Origin: Sandaracinus amylolyticus
GTDB taxonomy: Bacteria > Myxococcota_A > Polyangia > Polyangiales > Sandaracinaceae
Length of the DNA stretch: 64,000 bases
Assembly (NCBI RefSeq): GCF_021631985.1
Contig: NZ_CP070225.1
Span: 1,302,001 to 1,366,000, forward strand
Direction: 5' to 3'
The notes beneath the pieces were generated by a model that did not search any database, was not told the origin of the DNA, and saw only the letters and a program-made list of their open reading frames with translations. A program made the position numbers and the translations under genes. Below are positions 7,175 through 16,724 of the stretch, one piece after another. Position 1 is the first letter of the stretch. Each line of letters opens with the position of its first letter.

Positions 7175-8004
7175 CGCAGCAGCGCGCGCGCTTCGTCGAT
7201 CGTGATCGTGGTGAAGCGCACGTCGCGTCCCAGCGGGATCGCGTGGAACCGATCGAGGTCGACCCCCGCGACCAGCGCGACGACGGGATAGCCACCGGTG
7301 GTCGGATGATCGACGCCCAGCACGATGGGCTCACCACCCGGCGGGAGCTCGATCGCGCCCGCGATCATCGGCGTGGTGCGCGCAGCCGGAGCGTCGTCGC
7401 GCCAAGGGATCGCCGGGGCCTCGAGGCGCGTTCCGGTGCGATCGCTGCGCGTCGAGAGCCGCCATGCGCGTGACGTGAGCGCATCGATCGCGCTCGGCGC
7501 GTAGACGTCGAGATCGGGCCCTGCGACCAGACGGATCGCGCCTTGGTGCGGCGTCCATGCGAGCGCGTGCGCCGTGGTGATCGGCTCGCTCGCGGTCCGG
7601 AGCACGTCGCCGCGTCGCAGCGGACGACCCTCGAGCCCGCCGATGCGCGCCGCGACGAGCGTGCCTCGACCACCGAGCACGCGCGGCACGTCGATGCCCC
7701 CCTGCAGTGCGACGAAGCGCGCGCGACGCGCGCCGTCCCACGCGAGCTCGATGCGCTCTCCGTCGTGCAGCGTCCACACGCGCGCGTCGTCGTCCGCGAC
7801 GGTCACGTCGCCGCGCGCGACGATCGTGATCGCGCCGTAGCGCTCGATCCCCGCCGCGTGCTCCGGATTGCCGACCGCGCGATTCGCCGCTGCGAGCGCG
7901 CTCGGGATCAGCGCGCCTCCACGCGGCACGCCCTCGCGCAGCAGCCCCGGTCGTCCTCCGTCCTGCACGAACGCGAGGCCCACGACGCGCTCGAGCTCGA
8001 TCAT
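7153..8004 (-). CDS. pxpC: 5-oxoprolinase subunit PxpC (KipA/allophanate hydrolase subunit 2 family)
   Basis: 283 residues. Together with PxpA and PxpB it forms the ATP-dependent prokaryotic 5-oxoprolinase that opens pyroglutamate to glutamate. Family features: GLAFVQDGGRPGLLREGVPRGG near the N-terminus, NRAVGNPEHAAGIE, VWTLHDGERIEL, and the C-terminal GVDHPTTGGYPVVALV motif with the conserved TGGYP. The ATG at 8004 overlaps the pxpB stop as ATGA. It is the last gene of the pxpABC operon. Confidence 0.93.
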   Translation of the reverse strand: MIELERVVGLAFVQDGGRPGLLREGVPRGGALIPSALAAANRAVGNPEHAAGIERYGAITIVARGDVTVADDDARVWTLHDGERIELAWDGARRARFVALQGGIDVPRVLGGRGTLVAARIGGLEGRPLRRGDVLRTASEPITTAHALAWTPHQGAIRLVAGPDLDVYAPSAIDALTSRAWRLSTRSDRTGTRLEAPAIPWRDDAPAARTTPMIAGAIELPPGGEPIVLGVDHPTTGGYPVVALVAGVDLDRFHAIPLGRDVRFTTITIDEARALLRQSGGTT

Positions 8005-8594
8005 CCGACGCGCTCGAAGCGCACGCGATCGCCGATCGCGAGACGAACGTGATCGCCCTCGAGCGGCTCGAAGCGCGGGGCGTGACCGAGCAGGCGCCAG
8101 CCGCCGGGCGAGCTCCACGGGTACACGCCGGTGAAACCGCCTGCGATCGCGACCGCGCCCGCGGGCACGCGCGGACGCGGCGACGCGCATCGCGGGATCC
8201 CGGCGAGCGCGGGATCGAGCCCCCGCAAGTATCCGAAACCGGGCAGGAATCCGACGAAGCTCACGTCGTACGCGGCGCGCGCGTGGCGCGCGATCACCTC
8301 GTCGCGATCGAGCCCCGAGAGCGAGGCGACCTCGTCGAGATCCTCGCCGTCGTAGATCACCTCGATCACGTGCTCGCGCGGCTCGCGACGCGCGGCCCGC
8401 TCCACCCGCGACGCGAGATCGTCGAGCGACGGAGGTGTGCCCTCGAAGCGCACGCACACGTGCGACTCGCTCGCGTGCGCATCGAGCACGCCGGGGATCG
8501 TGACGAGCGCATCGAGCAGCGCGCGTCGATCGCTCGTCGCCGGCACCTCGATGCGCAGCGCGCTCTCGCCGAAGGGCTCGATCACGAAGCTCAC
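8001..8594 (-). CDS. pxpB: 5-oxoprolinase subunit PxpB (KipI/allophanate hydrolase subunit 1 family)
   Basis: 197 residues from GTG 8594, which overlaps the pxpA stop as GTGA. Typical motifs: GESALRIEV at the N-terminus, VIEVIYDGEDLDEVA, the very characteristic SFVGFLPGFGYLRGLDP, then PRPRVPAGAVAIAGGFTGVYP and SPGGWRLLGHAP. It provides the ATP-dependent carboxylation/phosphorylation part of the 5-oxoprolinase with PxpC. The cluster organisation supports the assignment over KipI-type sporulation regulators. Confidence 0.93.
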   Translation of the reverse strand: MSFVIEPFGESALRIEVPATSDRRALLDALVTIPGVLDAHASESHVCVRFEGTPPSLDDLASRVERAARREPREHVIEVIYDGEDLDEVASLSGLDRDEVIARHARAAYDVSFVGFLPGFGYLRGLDPALAGIPRCASPRPRVPAGAVAIAGGFTGVYPWSSPGGWRLLGHAPRFEPLEGDHVRLAIGDRVRFERVG

Positions 8595-9286
8595 GTCGCG
8601 AGCGCGTCGAGGGTCTCGCGCACCGCACGTGCGATCGCGAGCGCGCCCGGGGTGTCGCCGTGCACGCAGATCGTGTCGACCTCGCCCGAGGTCGCGAGCA
8701 CGCGCGCTTGCGCCGCGGCGCGCGCGGGGTCCTCGATCAGCGCGCCCGGCTGTCCACGCGGGATCAGCGATCCGTCGGGGCGAGTGCCGCGATCGGCGAA
8801 CCCCTCGCGCTCGTACCGGCATCCCGCCGCGCGCGCCGCGCGCTCGAGCGCGCTGTCCTTCGGACCGAGGATCGCGACCGGGCCGAGCTCGCCGCGGATC
8901 GCGCGCACGCACGCCTCGGCGATCGACGGATCGTTCGCCGCGTCGTGGTAGAGCGCGCCGTGCAGCTTCGCGTGCTCGATCGCGATGCCGACGCGCTCCG
9001 CGACCATCCGCAGCGCGCGGCACTGCGCCGCGATCGAGGTCTCGAGCGCCTCGATCGCGAGCGCGACGCGACGCCGCCCGAATCCCTCGCGATCGGGATA
9101 CGCGGGATGCGCGCCCGCCCGCACGTGGTGCTCGCGGCACGCGCGGAGCACGCGCTCCATCGAGCGCGCATCGCCCGCGTGCCCGCCGCATGCGACGTTG
9201 AGCGCGTGCGCGAGCGCCCAGAGCGCCTCGGGCTCGCTCTCCATCTCACCGGCGTCGACGTTCAGCAGCGGGCGCATCGCCGGCAT
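8591..9286 (-). CDS. pxpA: 5-oxoprolinase subunit PxpA (LamB/YcsF family)
   Basis: 231 residues from ATG 9286 (a second ATG at 9277 is equally possible; neither has a strong ribosome binding site). LamB/YcsF signatures: NVDAGE, NVACGGHAGDARSM, GAHPAYPDREGFGRR, HAKLHGALYHDA and TICVHGDTPGA. It is the first gene of pxpABC; the three genes overlap by four bases each, so the subunits are probably made in fixed ratio. Role: recycling of 5-oxoproline formed spontaneously from glutamine/glutamate. Confidence 0.93.
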   Translation of the reverse strand: MPAMRPLLNVDAGEMESEPEALWALAHALNVACGGHAGDARSMERVLRACREHHVRAGAHPAYPDREGFGRRRVALAIEALETSIAAQCRALRMVAERVGIAIEHAKLHGALYHDAANDPSIAEACVRAIRGELGPVAILGPKDSALERAARAAGCRYEREGFADRGTRPDGSLIPRGQPGALIEDPARAAAQARVLATSGEVDTICVHGDTPGALAIARAVRETLDALAT

Positions 9287-9376
9287 TCTACGCGCTTCGC
9301 ACGTGAGTTTTTGCATGGCCGTCGCTCCGTCGCGGGCGGCAGGCTCCACGGCCCCGATCAGGCGGCGGAGGACGAG

Positions 9377-10921
9377 ATGATCACGCTGAAGAGCTATCTG
9401 CGCGGCGAGTGGGTCGCGGGCACCGGGCGCGGCACCGCGCTCGTGAACCCCACGACCGAGGAGCCGATCGCGGAGGCGAGCACGCAGGGCCTCGATCTCG
9501 GCGCCGCGCTCGAGTTCGCGCGCACCAAGGGCGGTCCGGCGCTGCGCGCCGCGACCTTCGCGCAGCGTGGCGCGTGGCTCGACGCGATCTCGAAGGCGCT
9601 GCACGCACGTCGCGACGCGCTGCTCGACGAGTCGATTGCGAGCTGCGGCACCACGCGCTCGGACGCGAAGTTCGACGTCGACGGCGCGATCGGCACGCTC
9701 GCCTACTACGCGGGCCTCGGCAAGAAGCTCGGCGAGACCACGACGATTCTCGAGCCCGCCGAGCAGCTCACGAAGAGCGCGCGTTTCTTCGGCGCGCACG
9801 TGTGGACGGCGCGCGAGGGCGTCGCGGTGCACGTGAACGCGTTCAACTTCCCGGCGTGGGGCCTCGGCGAGAAGCTCGCGGTCGCGCTGCTCGCAGGCGT
9901 GCCGGTGATCAGCAAGCCCGCGACGTCGACCGCGCTGCTCGCGATGCGCGTCGCCGAGGCGATCGTCGACGCGAACGTGCTCCCGCCCGGCGCGTTCCAA
10001 TTCGTCGCCGGCAGCACCGGGGATCTGCTCGACAAGCTCGGCCCCCAGGACGTGCTCGCGTTCACCGGCTCGGCCGACACCGGCGCGAAGCTGCGCGGCG
10101 GCAAGGGCCCGGTGGAGCGCTCGGTGCGCGTGAACATCGAGGCCGACAGCCTGAACAGCGCGGTGCTCGCGCCCGACGTCGAGCCCGGCAGCGACGTGTA
10201 CGCGACGTTCCTCCGCGACGTGGTGCGCGAGATGACGCAGAAGACGGGGCAGAAGTGCACCGCGACGCGCCGCATCTTCGTGCCCGCCGCGGTGATCGAT
10301 CGGGTGCAGGAGGATCTCGCGGAGCAGCTCGGCGCGATCAAGGTCGGCGACCCCGCGCGCGACGACGTGCGCATGGGTCCGCTCGCGACGAAGCAGCAGC
10401 ACGAGGACTTCCGGAGCGGCATCGCGAAGCTCGTCGCGTCGGGCGCGCGCGTGGTGCACACGCGCGAGGTGAGCGAGCCGAAGGGCTACTTCGTCGCGCC
10501 GACGCTGCTGCGCGCGGATGCGCCCGCGAGCGCGACCGCGGTGCACGCGCACGAGGTGTTCGGCCCGAGCGCGACGCTCATGCCGTACGCGCAGATCGCG
10601 GAGTGCGTGAAGCTCGTCGCGATGGGCGAGGGTGGTCTGGTCGCGAGCGTGTACGGCGACGATCGCGCGCTCCTGCGCGAGCTCGTGCTCGGCATCGCGC
10701 CGTGGCACGGCCGTGTCGTGATCGCGTCGAGCAAGGTCGCGGATCAGTCGATCGCGCCGGGCATGGTGCTGCCGTCGTGCGTGCACGGCGGCCCCGGTCG
10801 CGCCGGCGGCGGCGAGGAGCTCGGCGGCGAGCGCGGGCTGCGCTTCTACATGCAGCGCACCTCGATCCAGGCGGATCGCGCGCTGATCGACAAGCTGTTC
10901 GAGCAGGCCAAGGCCGAATGA
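9377..10921 (+). CDS. PaaZ/BoxD-type aldehyde dehydrogenase
   Basis: 514 residues, the length of a stand-alone aldehyde dehydrogenase of the PaaZ N-terminal/BoxD type and lacking the PaaZ MaoC hydratase part. Catalytic landmarks: Glu in NIEADSLN, the nucleophile Cys in KTGQKCTATRR, and the signature HVNAFNFPAWGLGEKLA. Relatives oxidise 3,4-dehydroadipyl-CoA semialdehyde or oxepin-CoA-derived semialdehyde during benzoate/phenylacetate breakdown via CoA epoxides. GGAGGA at 9367 precedes ATG 9377. No other paa or box genes are visible nearby, so the physiological aldehyde is open. The next gene starts inside its stop (ATGA). Confidence 0.88.
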   Translation: MITLKSYLRGEWVAGTGRGTALVNPTTEEPIAEASTQGLDLGAALEFARTKGGPALRAATFAQRGAWLDAISKALHARRDALLDESIASCGTTRSDAKFDVDGAIGTLAYYAGLGKKLGETTTILEPAEQLTKSARFFGAHVWTAREGVAVHVNAFNFPAWGLGEKLAVALLAGVPVISKPATSTALLAMRVAEAIVDANVLPPGAFQFVAGSTGDLLDKLGPQDVLAFTGSADTGAKLRGGKGPVERSVRVNIEADSLNSAVLAPDVEPGSDVYATFLRDVVREMTQKTGQKCTATRRIFVPAAVIDRVQEDLAEQLGAIKVGDPARDDVRMGPLATKQQHEDFRSGIAKLVASGARVVHTREVSEPKGYFVAPTLLRADAPASATAVHAHEVFGPSATLMPYAQIAECVKLVAMGEGGLVASVYGDDRALLRELVLGIAPWHGRVVIASSKVADQSIAPGMVLPSCVHGGPGRAGGGEELGGERGLRFYMQRTSIQADRALIDKLFEQAKAE

Positions 10922-11538
10922 CCACCGCGCCGCAGGAGATCACCGATCTCCGCGAGCGCCCAGCGCTCGTCGGGCACTACACGTTGGAGCTCGCCGACCT
11001 CGAGGCCGCGTACCGCGCGCACCCGCAGATGGGACGGCTCGCGTACACGACGTGGTACGGAGGGTTCGCGCTCCTCGTCGGCGTGGGGCGTGTCGCGTTC
11101 GGCGCGCTCGACGGACCGACGTTCTTCGCGCTGATCTTCGGCGCGCTCATGATGCTCGCGGAGCTCCTGCGAAGGCTCACGCCGCGCCGGCAGATCGCGC
11201 GCATGAGCGAGGCGCAGCGCGCGATCACCATCGAGATCGACGAGCACGGCTATCGGGTGCGCGACGCACGAGGCGAAGGCGCGAACATCGTCTGGCCGAG
11301 CGTGCGCGAGGTGATCGTGCGCGATGCCTCCGCGTTCTTCTGCCTGCCCAACTTCGTGCACGTCGTGCCGTGCCGCGCGTTCGCAGGACGTGACTACGAG
11401 ACCGTGCTCGCGATCGCGAACGAGAAGGTCCCGCCCGCGAAGCACCGCCGCTTCGGCATGGCGAAGCCCGTCTTTCTGATCTGGCTCGTGCTGATCGTCG
11501 TGATGTTCGCGATGTACCTGGTGATCTCGCGGCGCTGA
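10918..11538 (+). CDS. YcxB-like membrane protein
   Basis: 206 residues. The N-terminal cytosolic segment contains GHYTLELADLEAAYRAHP, followed by two membrane segments (about 46-85), a soluble YcxB-like beta domain (about 100-170, HGYRVRDARGEGANIVWPSVREV) and a last membrane segment at the extreme C-terminus (about 184-203). The YcxB C-terminal domain has no known activity. The ATG overlaps the dehydrogenase stop (ATGA), so translation is coupled, but a functional link is not evident. Confidence 0.75.
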   Translation: MTTAPQEITDLRERPALVGHYTLELADLEAAYRAHPQMGRLAYTTWYGGFALLVGVGRVAFGALDGPTFFALIFGALMMLAELLRRLTPRRQIARMSEAQRAITIEIDEHGYRVRDARGEGANIVWPSVREVIVRDASAFFCLPNFVHVVPCRAFAGRDYETVLAIANEKVPPAKHRRFGMAKPVFLIWLVLIVVMFAMYLVISRR

Positions 11539-11560
11539 GCGCAGTGCTACGATCGCGAGC

Positions 11561-12139
11561 ATGGAGCCTGCTCGCAAGACGCGTTTCACCGAGGACGAGT
11601 ACCTCGCGATCGAGCGCGCGAGCGAGCAGAAGCACGAGCTCATCGACGGCGAGATCTACGCGATGGCGGGAGGCACTCCCCGCCACGCGCTGGTCTCCGT
11701 GAACGTCGCGGCAGCGCTGAGCAATGCGCTGCGGGATCGGCCGTGCATCGTGCTCTCCAGCGACCAGCGCGTCGCGGTGCGCTCGACCGGCATGTACACG
11801 TACCCCGACGTGACCGTCGTGTGCGGGCCTGCGCGCTTCCACGAGAAGGACGCGAACACGCTCGTGAACCCGACGCTGATCGTCGAGGTGCTCAGCAGCG
11901 GGACGGAGACGCACGATCGCGGCGCGAAGCTCGCGCACTATCGACGGCTCGACTCCGTGAAGGAGGTCCTGCTCGTCGTGCCGGAGGAGCGTCGCGTCGA
12001 GACGCATCGGCGCATCGACGGCGGTCAGTGGATCTCGTCACCGCTCGATCCGACGAGCGCGCCGCGCATCGAGCTCGCGAGCATCGATGTCGCGCTCGCG
12101 TGGGACGACGTCTACGCGAAGGTCGATCTGCTCGGGTGA
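11561..12139 (+). CDS. Uma2-family (DUF820) putative restriction-endonuclease-fold protein
   Basis: 192 residues. The fold signature is clear: FTEDEYLAIERASEQKHELIDGEIYAMAGG, later YTYPDVTVVCGP and NPTLIVEVLSSGTETHDRGAKLAHYRRLDSVKE. The catalytic acidic residues and Lys of the PD-(D/E)xK type are in place (E, D in YPDV, E-V-L). These proteins are abundant in cyanobacteria, actinobacteria and myxobacteria, with mostly unknown roles. It may start a new unit, 22 bases after the YcxB-like gene. A strong bidirectional terminator follows. Confidence 0.88.
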   Translation: MEPARKTRFTEDEYLAIERASEQKHELIDGEIYAMAGGTPRHALVSVNVAAALSNALRDRPCIVLSSDQRVAVRSTGMYTYPDVTVVCGPARFHEKDANTLVNPTLIVEVLSSGTETHDRGAKLAHYRRLDSVKEVLLVVPEERRVETHRRIDGGQWISSPLDPTSAPRIELASIDVALAWDDVYAKVDLLG

Positions 12140-12148
12140 CGAAACGAA

Positions 12149-12184
12149 AAGAGCCCACGGCGCATGCATGCGCCGTGGGCTCTT
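12149..12184. terminator. Bidirectional intrinsic terminator between convergent genes
   Basis: An 18-base perfect self-complementary stem (AAGAGCCCACGGCGCATG and its complement) centred between the Uma2-like gene (+) and the POT transporter (-). A T-rich run follows on the minus strand (TTTTCGTTTCG), so it mainly serves the transporter. Confidence 0.85.
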
Positions 12185-12198
12185 CGTCCTCTTCGCTC

Positions 12199-14100
12199 TC
12201 AGCGCTTCTCGGGCACCGGCTCGTGCTCGTGCATCCACTTCTTCACGAGCGGCGTCAGCGCCGCGAGGATCGCCGCCGCGACGAACGACGCGATCGCGAT
12301 CTTCACGAACACGTCGCCGTAGACGTGCAGCGTCTCGCTCGGCGGCGGGATCACCTGCGCGCCCTCCGCGCCCTCCTCGTGGCTCACGCCCGTGAGCATC
12401 GCGATCAGGCCCGCGAGGTACTGCGAGAACGCGGTCGCGAGGTACCACGCGCCCATCATCGTCGCGACCATGCGCTGCGGCGCCATCTTGCTGACCATCG
12501 AGAGCCCGACCGGCGACAGGCACAGCTCGCCCGTCGTGTGCAGCAGGTACGCGAGCACGAGCCACGTCATGCCGACCATCCCGCGCCCGTCCGCGCTCTG
12601 CGTGCCGAACCACAGCACCGCGAAGCCCGCGCCGAGCTGCACCAGACCGAGCACGAACTTCGCGGGCGTCGAGGGCTCGATGTGCCGCTTCGCGAGGAAG
12701 CCCCAGAGCGCGGTGAACACGAGGCCGAAGATCAGGATGAAGATCGGGTTCGCCGCCTGGAACACCGAGGCCGGCACCTCACCGCCGTTCACGCCCATCC
12801 CGACGTGCTCGTCGGTCATCGTCCACGTCGCGCGCACCTCGGTCTCGTCGCGCTCCTGCGCCGCCTGACGCGCCGCCGCGAGCTGATCGAGCGTGAACAC
12901 GCGGCCGTCCTGCGGGTACCCGACCTGCTCCTGCGTGAGCACGAGCTCCATCGGGCGCCCGACGTCCTCCTGCGTGACGACGCGCTCCTCGCTGACGCGA
13001 TCGATGTTGCGGTCGGTGAAGAGGTTGATCGAGCTCCCGGCCTGCTCGAAGAAGGCCCAGAAGAGCATCGAGAACACGCACATGATCAGGATGACGAAGA
13101 GACGCTCGCGCTCGATCTTCGTCACGCGGAACGCCTCGAAGAGGACGTATCCGAGCGCGATCACGCCGACGACCGAGAGCACGTACCCCGCGATCGACGG
13201 GTTCGACGTGAGCCACGCGAACACCGGCACCACCAGCGCGATCACGCCGAGCACCATCGCGACGTTGCGGCCGTACGCGACCTTCGAGCGCGGCTGGCCC
13301 ACGTGCTTCGGCAGCGCGCCGTTCGCGAGCGCCCAGAGCGCGAGGCCCATCGCGACGAGCAGCGCGATCGCGACGAACACGTTCGGGCCGAGGATCCAGA
13401 TCGACTGCTGCGATCCGACGAAGAGCAGCGCGCCCGCCGACCCGAGCGCGCCGAGGCCGATCATCACCTGCGTCACGATGGTCGGCGCGACGAAGATCGC
13501 GAGGCCCACCATCATGCCGATCGTCGCGAGGCCGAACCCGTAGTGCCAGCCGTAGGTCTGCCCGATGTAGCCGCAGAGCAGCGGCGCCATCGCGGCACCG
13601 AGGTTCACGCCCATGTAGAAGATCGTGAACGCGCCGTCGCGGTTGGGGTCGAGGCGCGGCACCGAGTAGAGCGAGCCGAGGATCGTGCCGATGTTCGGCT
13701 TGAAGAAGCCGTTGCCGACGATCAGCAGCGCGAGCGCGCAGAAGAACGCGTACTGATCCTCGACGGCCATCACGAGGTGACCGAGCGCCATCAGCGAGCC
13801 GCCGATGATCACCGCGGCGCGCTGGCCGATCAGCTTGTCGGCGACGATGCCGCCGACGAACGGCGTCATGTAGACGAGCGCGGTGTACGCGCCGTAGACG
13901 CCGAACGCGCGGTTGTCGTCGTACCGGAGGAAGCCCGACAACATGTACAGCACGAGCAGCGCGCGCATGCCGTAGTACGAGAAGCGCTCCCACATCTCCG
14001 CGAAGAACAGGACGAACAGCGCGGGGTGATGGCCGACTCGCTTCTCGAACGGGGTGATCGGCGTCTCGATCGCCTCCGCTCCGGTTGCCTGCACGCTCAT
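12199..14100 (-). CDS. Proton-dependent oligopeptide transporter, POT/PTR2 family
   Basis: 633 residues with about 14 membrane segments. The family signature ExxERFxYY is present (EMWERFSYYGMRALLVLY, about 35-52), as are FYMGVNLGAAMAPLLCGYIG and GELCLSPVGLSMVSKMAP. POT proteins import di- and tripeptides with protons. A hydrophilic, charged insertion (about residues 350-440, RNIDRVSEERVVTQEDVGRP onwards) lies in the middle of the transporter. GGAGGA precedes ATG 14100. Uptake of peptides fits a proteolytic lifestyle; substrate range is not readable. Confidence 0.93.
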   Translation of the reverse strand: MSVQATGAEAIETPITPFEKRVGHHPALFVLFFAEMWERFSYYGMRALLVLYMLSGFLRYDDNRAFGVYGAYTALVYMTPFVGGIVADKLIGQRAAVIIGGSLMALGHLVMAVEDQYAFFCALALLIVGNGFFKPNIGTILGSLYSVPRLDPNRDGAFTIFYMGVNLGAAMAPLLCGYIGQTYGWHYGFGLATIGMMVGLAIFVAPTIVTQVMIGLGALGSAGALLFVGSQQSIWILGPNVFVAIALLVAMGLALWALANGALPKHVGQPRSKVAYGRNVAMVLGVIALVVPVFAWLTSNPSIAGYVLSVVGVIALGYVLFEAFRVTKIERERLFVILIMCVFSMLFWAFFEQAGSSINLFTDRNIDRVSEERVVTQEDVGRPMELVLTQEQVGYPQDGRVFTLDQLAAARQAAQERDETEVRATWTMTDEHVGMGVNGGEVPASVFQAANPIFILIFGLVFTALWGFLAKRHIEPSTPAKFVLGLVQLGAGFAVLWFGTQSADGRGMVGMTWLVLAYLLHTTGELCLSPVGLSMVSKMAPQRMVATMMGAWYLATAFSQYLAGLIAMLTGVSHEEGAEGAQVIPPPSETLHVYGDVFVKIAIASFVAAAILAALTPLVKKWMHEHEPVPEKR

Positions 14101-14232
14101 GGATCCTCCGGGAGAAGTGCCGGAAGTATCGCGGCGTCCGAGGTTTCACAAGCCTCGCTGTGATCAACCGAACGGGCAGGGTCGTCGCCGGCGTCGATGG
14201 ATAAAAACGCTGGCGCGCGCGTAGGATGCGGC

Positions 14233-16623
14233 ATGCACAGCCTCGTCGGGCGCGCCTCGGCCCTCGCGTCGGTGTTCTTGGTCGTCGCGTGTGGCAGCCG
14301 AGGCGACGCGGGGAGCCCGCCACCGCCGCCGACGCCGCCCGTCGCGACCGCGCCCACCGGCGACGTCCTGCTCGACCGTGACGGCGCGCTCGAGCCCACC
14401 GACACGCGCGGCACCATCTCGTTCGTCGATCGCTTCGACGTCCCGGTCGCACCCGGCGAGCACGTGCGCGTCACGCTCACCTCGAGCGCGTTCGATCCCG
14501 TCCTCGAGGTGACGCCGCCGCGCGGCGCGCCGCTGACGAACGACGATCTGCGCGGCGACCGCACGCGCTCCGAGATCGAGCTCGTCGCGACCGAGGCCGG
14601 CGCGCTCAAGGTGCAGGTGACGAGCTTCGCGCCGAGCGCGCAGGGCGCCTATCACGTGCACGTCGCGCGCGTTCGCGTGCCGAGCACGCCGGCCGCACCG
14701 GCGGTCGCGGCGGCCGAGCCCACGCGCCGTCATCACGTGCTCGCGGGCGTGCTCTCGTCGCTCGCGCGCCCGCCCCAGACCGCGGCCCGGACGCCGATGC
14801 CGCTGCGCGTCGGGGATCGCGCGAGCGGGACGCTCGCCGCGGGCGACACCACGCTCGACAGTGGCGAGCTCGCCGACGTCTACGTGCTCGACGTGAGCGC
14901 AGCGACGGACCTCACGATCCAGATGCAGTCGACGACGCTCGACGCGTACCTGGTGGTGCGCGGTCCCGGCGATCGCGAGTGGGAGAACGACGACAGCGGC
15001 GGCACGCGCGACGCGTCGGTGTCGATCCCCCAGGCCGCGCCCGGGCAGTACCGCGTGTTCGCGACGACGTTCCGCGCGGGCATGACCGGCGCGTACGAGC
15101 TCAAGGTGCTGAGCGCGCGCGACGCCGCGAGCGCGGGCACGACCGCGGCGGCCGAGCAGGTGATCGCGGGCGAGCTCGCGACGGGCGATCGCACGCTGGT
15201 GAGCGGCGAGCTCGTAGGCGAGCACCGCTTCACGTGGCCGGTGGGCACCGGAGTGCACCTCGAGGCGCGCTCCAGCGCGTTCGACACGTACCTCATCCTC
15301 CACACGCCCGGCGGGCAGCAGCGCGACAACGACGATCAGTCGCCGGGCGTGCTGAACGCGGCGATGGACTTCGTGGTGCAGGAGCCCGGTGAGCACCGCG
15401 TGCTGGTCACGAGCTATCGCCCCGGCGAGACCGGTCGCTACGAGCTCGTCGTGCGCGGAGGCGGCACTGCGACCCCGCCGAGCGCACCGCCGCCGACCGT
15501 CACGTCGCAGCCGAGCGCACCCGCGGGCCAGCCGATCCGCGGCGCGCTCGCCGCCGGTGATGCGACGCTCTCGAGCGGCGAATTCGCCGACACGCACCGC
15601 ATGACGTTCACGGCGGGCCAGCCGGTGAGCATCCGCGTCGAGTCGAGCGCGTTCGACACGTACCTCATCGTGCGCTCGCCGAGCGGACGCCAGCAGGACA
15701 ACGACGACGTCTCGCCCGGCGTGCTGAACAGCGGCATCGACATCCCCGCGGCCGAGGCCGGCGAGTACCAGGTGATCGTCACGAGCTACCGCCCCGGCGA
15801 GACCGGCGCGTACGTGCTCACGACCTCCGCGGGCACCACGACGACGCCGCAGCCCGGCCCCGGCACGCCGCCCGCGGCGCCCGGCGTCGGATCGGGATCG
15901 CGCGTCTGGGTGCTCAGCGTCGGCATCAGCGACTACCCCGGCGGCGCGAACGATCTGCCGGAGTGCGCGAACGACGCGGTGAAGATCGCGGAGGCGCTGC
16001 GCAACCAGGGCCTCACCGCGCCCGATCGCGAGTTCCTCCTCACCGACGGCCGCGCGACCACCGCCGCGATCCGCGACGCGATGCAGCGCATCACCGCGCA
16101 GATCCGGCCCGACGACACGTTCGTGTTCTTCTACTCGGGCCACGGCGGACAGAACGAGTCGCGCAGCGGCGACTCGCGCGAGCTCGACGCGATCGACGAG
16201 TACCTCTTCGTGCACGACGGGCCGCTCTTGGACGACGAGCTCGGCCGCTTGATGGACGGAGTGCGCGCGCGCACCGCGCTCGTCGCGATCGACGCGTGCT
16301 TCGCGGGCGGGTTCGCGAAGGACGTCATCACGCGCCCCGGCGTGGTCGGTCTCTTCTCGTCGGAGGAGGACGTGACGAGCGCGGTCGCCTCGCAGTTCCA
16401 GGCGGGCGGATACCTCTCGCACTTCCTGCGGCTCGGCATCCAGGGCGAAGCGGATCACGATCCGCGCGACCGGGTGATGACGGTCGGCGAGCTGACGCAC
16501 TACGTGTGGCAGCAGTACGGCCGACACGCGAGCGACGTGCGGATGGGCATGGGCTACCAGCAGCTCGTCGTCGATCGCGGCGCAGTGCGCGCGACCCAGG
16601 AGCTCTGGCGCAACAACCGCTGA
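14233..16623 (+). CDS. Caspase-like (C14/orthocaspase) lipoprotein with four PPC-like domains
   Basis: 796 residues. It starts at ATG 14233, giving a lipoprotein signal with lipobox VVAC; an earlier ATG at 14197 adds 12 residues. Four beta-rich repeats resembling bacterial pre-peptidase C-terminal domains follow (about 40-155, 190-295, 305-410, 430-530), the last two nearly identical in FDTYLI and SYRPGETG motifs. After a Pro/Thr linker, the C-terminal caspase fold (about 555-796) carries catalytic His637 (SGHGGQ) and Cys689 (DACFAGG) with an acidic S1-type neighbourhood, so it should cleave after Arg/Lys. It is likely an exported, surface-anchored protease. Confidence 0.88.
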   Translation: MHSLVGRASALASVFLVVACGSRGDAGSPPPPPTPPVATAPTGDVLLDRDGALEPTDTRGTISFVDRFDVPVAPGEHVRVTLTSSAFDPVLEVTPPRGAPLTNDDLRGDRTRSEIELVATEAGALKVQVTSFAPSAQGAYHVHVARVRVPSTPAAPAVAAAEPTRRHHVLAGVLSSLARPPQTAARTPMPLRVGDRASGTLAAGDTTLDSGELADVYVLDVSAATDLTIQMQSTTLDAYLVVRGPGDREWENDDSGGTRDASVSIPQAAPGQYRVFATTFRAGMTGAYELKVLSARDAASAGTTAAAEQVIAGELATGDRTLVSGELVGEHRFTWPVGTGVHLEARSSAFDTYLILHTPGGQQRDNDDQSPGVLNAAMDFVVQEPGEHRVLVTSYRPGETGRYELVVRGGGTATPPSAPPPTVTSQPSAPAGQPIRGALAAGDATLSSGEFADTHRMTFTAGQPVSIRVESSAFDTYLIVRSPSGRQQDNDDVSPGVLNSGIDIPAAEAGEYQVIVTSYRPGETGAYVLTTSAGTTTTPQPGPGTPPAAPGVGSGSRVWVLSVGISDYPGGANDLPECANDAVKIAEALRNQGLTAPDREFLLTDGRATTAAIRDAMQRITAQIRPDDTFVFFYSGHGGQNESRSGDSRELDAIDEYLFVHDGPLLDDELGRLMDGVRARTALVAIDACFAGGFAKDVITRPGVVGLFSSEEDVTSAVASQFQAGGYLSHFLRLGIQGEADHDPRDRVMTVGELTHYVWQQYGRHASDVRMGMGYQQLVVDRGAVRATQELWRNNR

Positions 16624-16724
16624 CGCGGTCGTCGCGACCACACGAGCGAGCGACACGTCACGTCACGACGGTCGCGCGCCGCGATCGAGCAGTCGCGCGC
16701 GGCGCTCGGGTGGTCGGGGCACGC

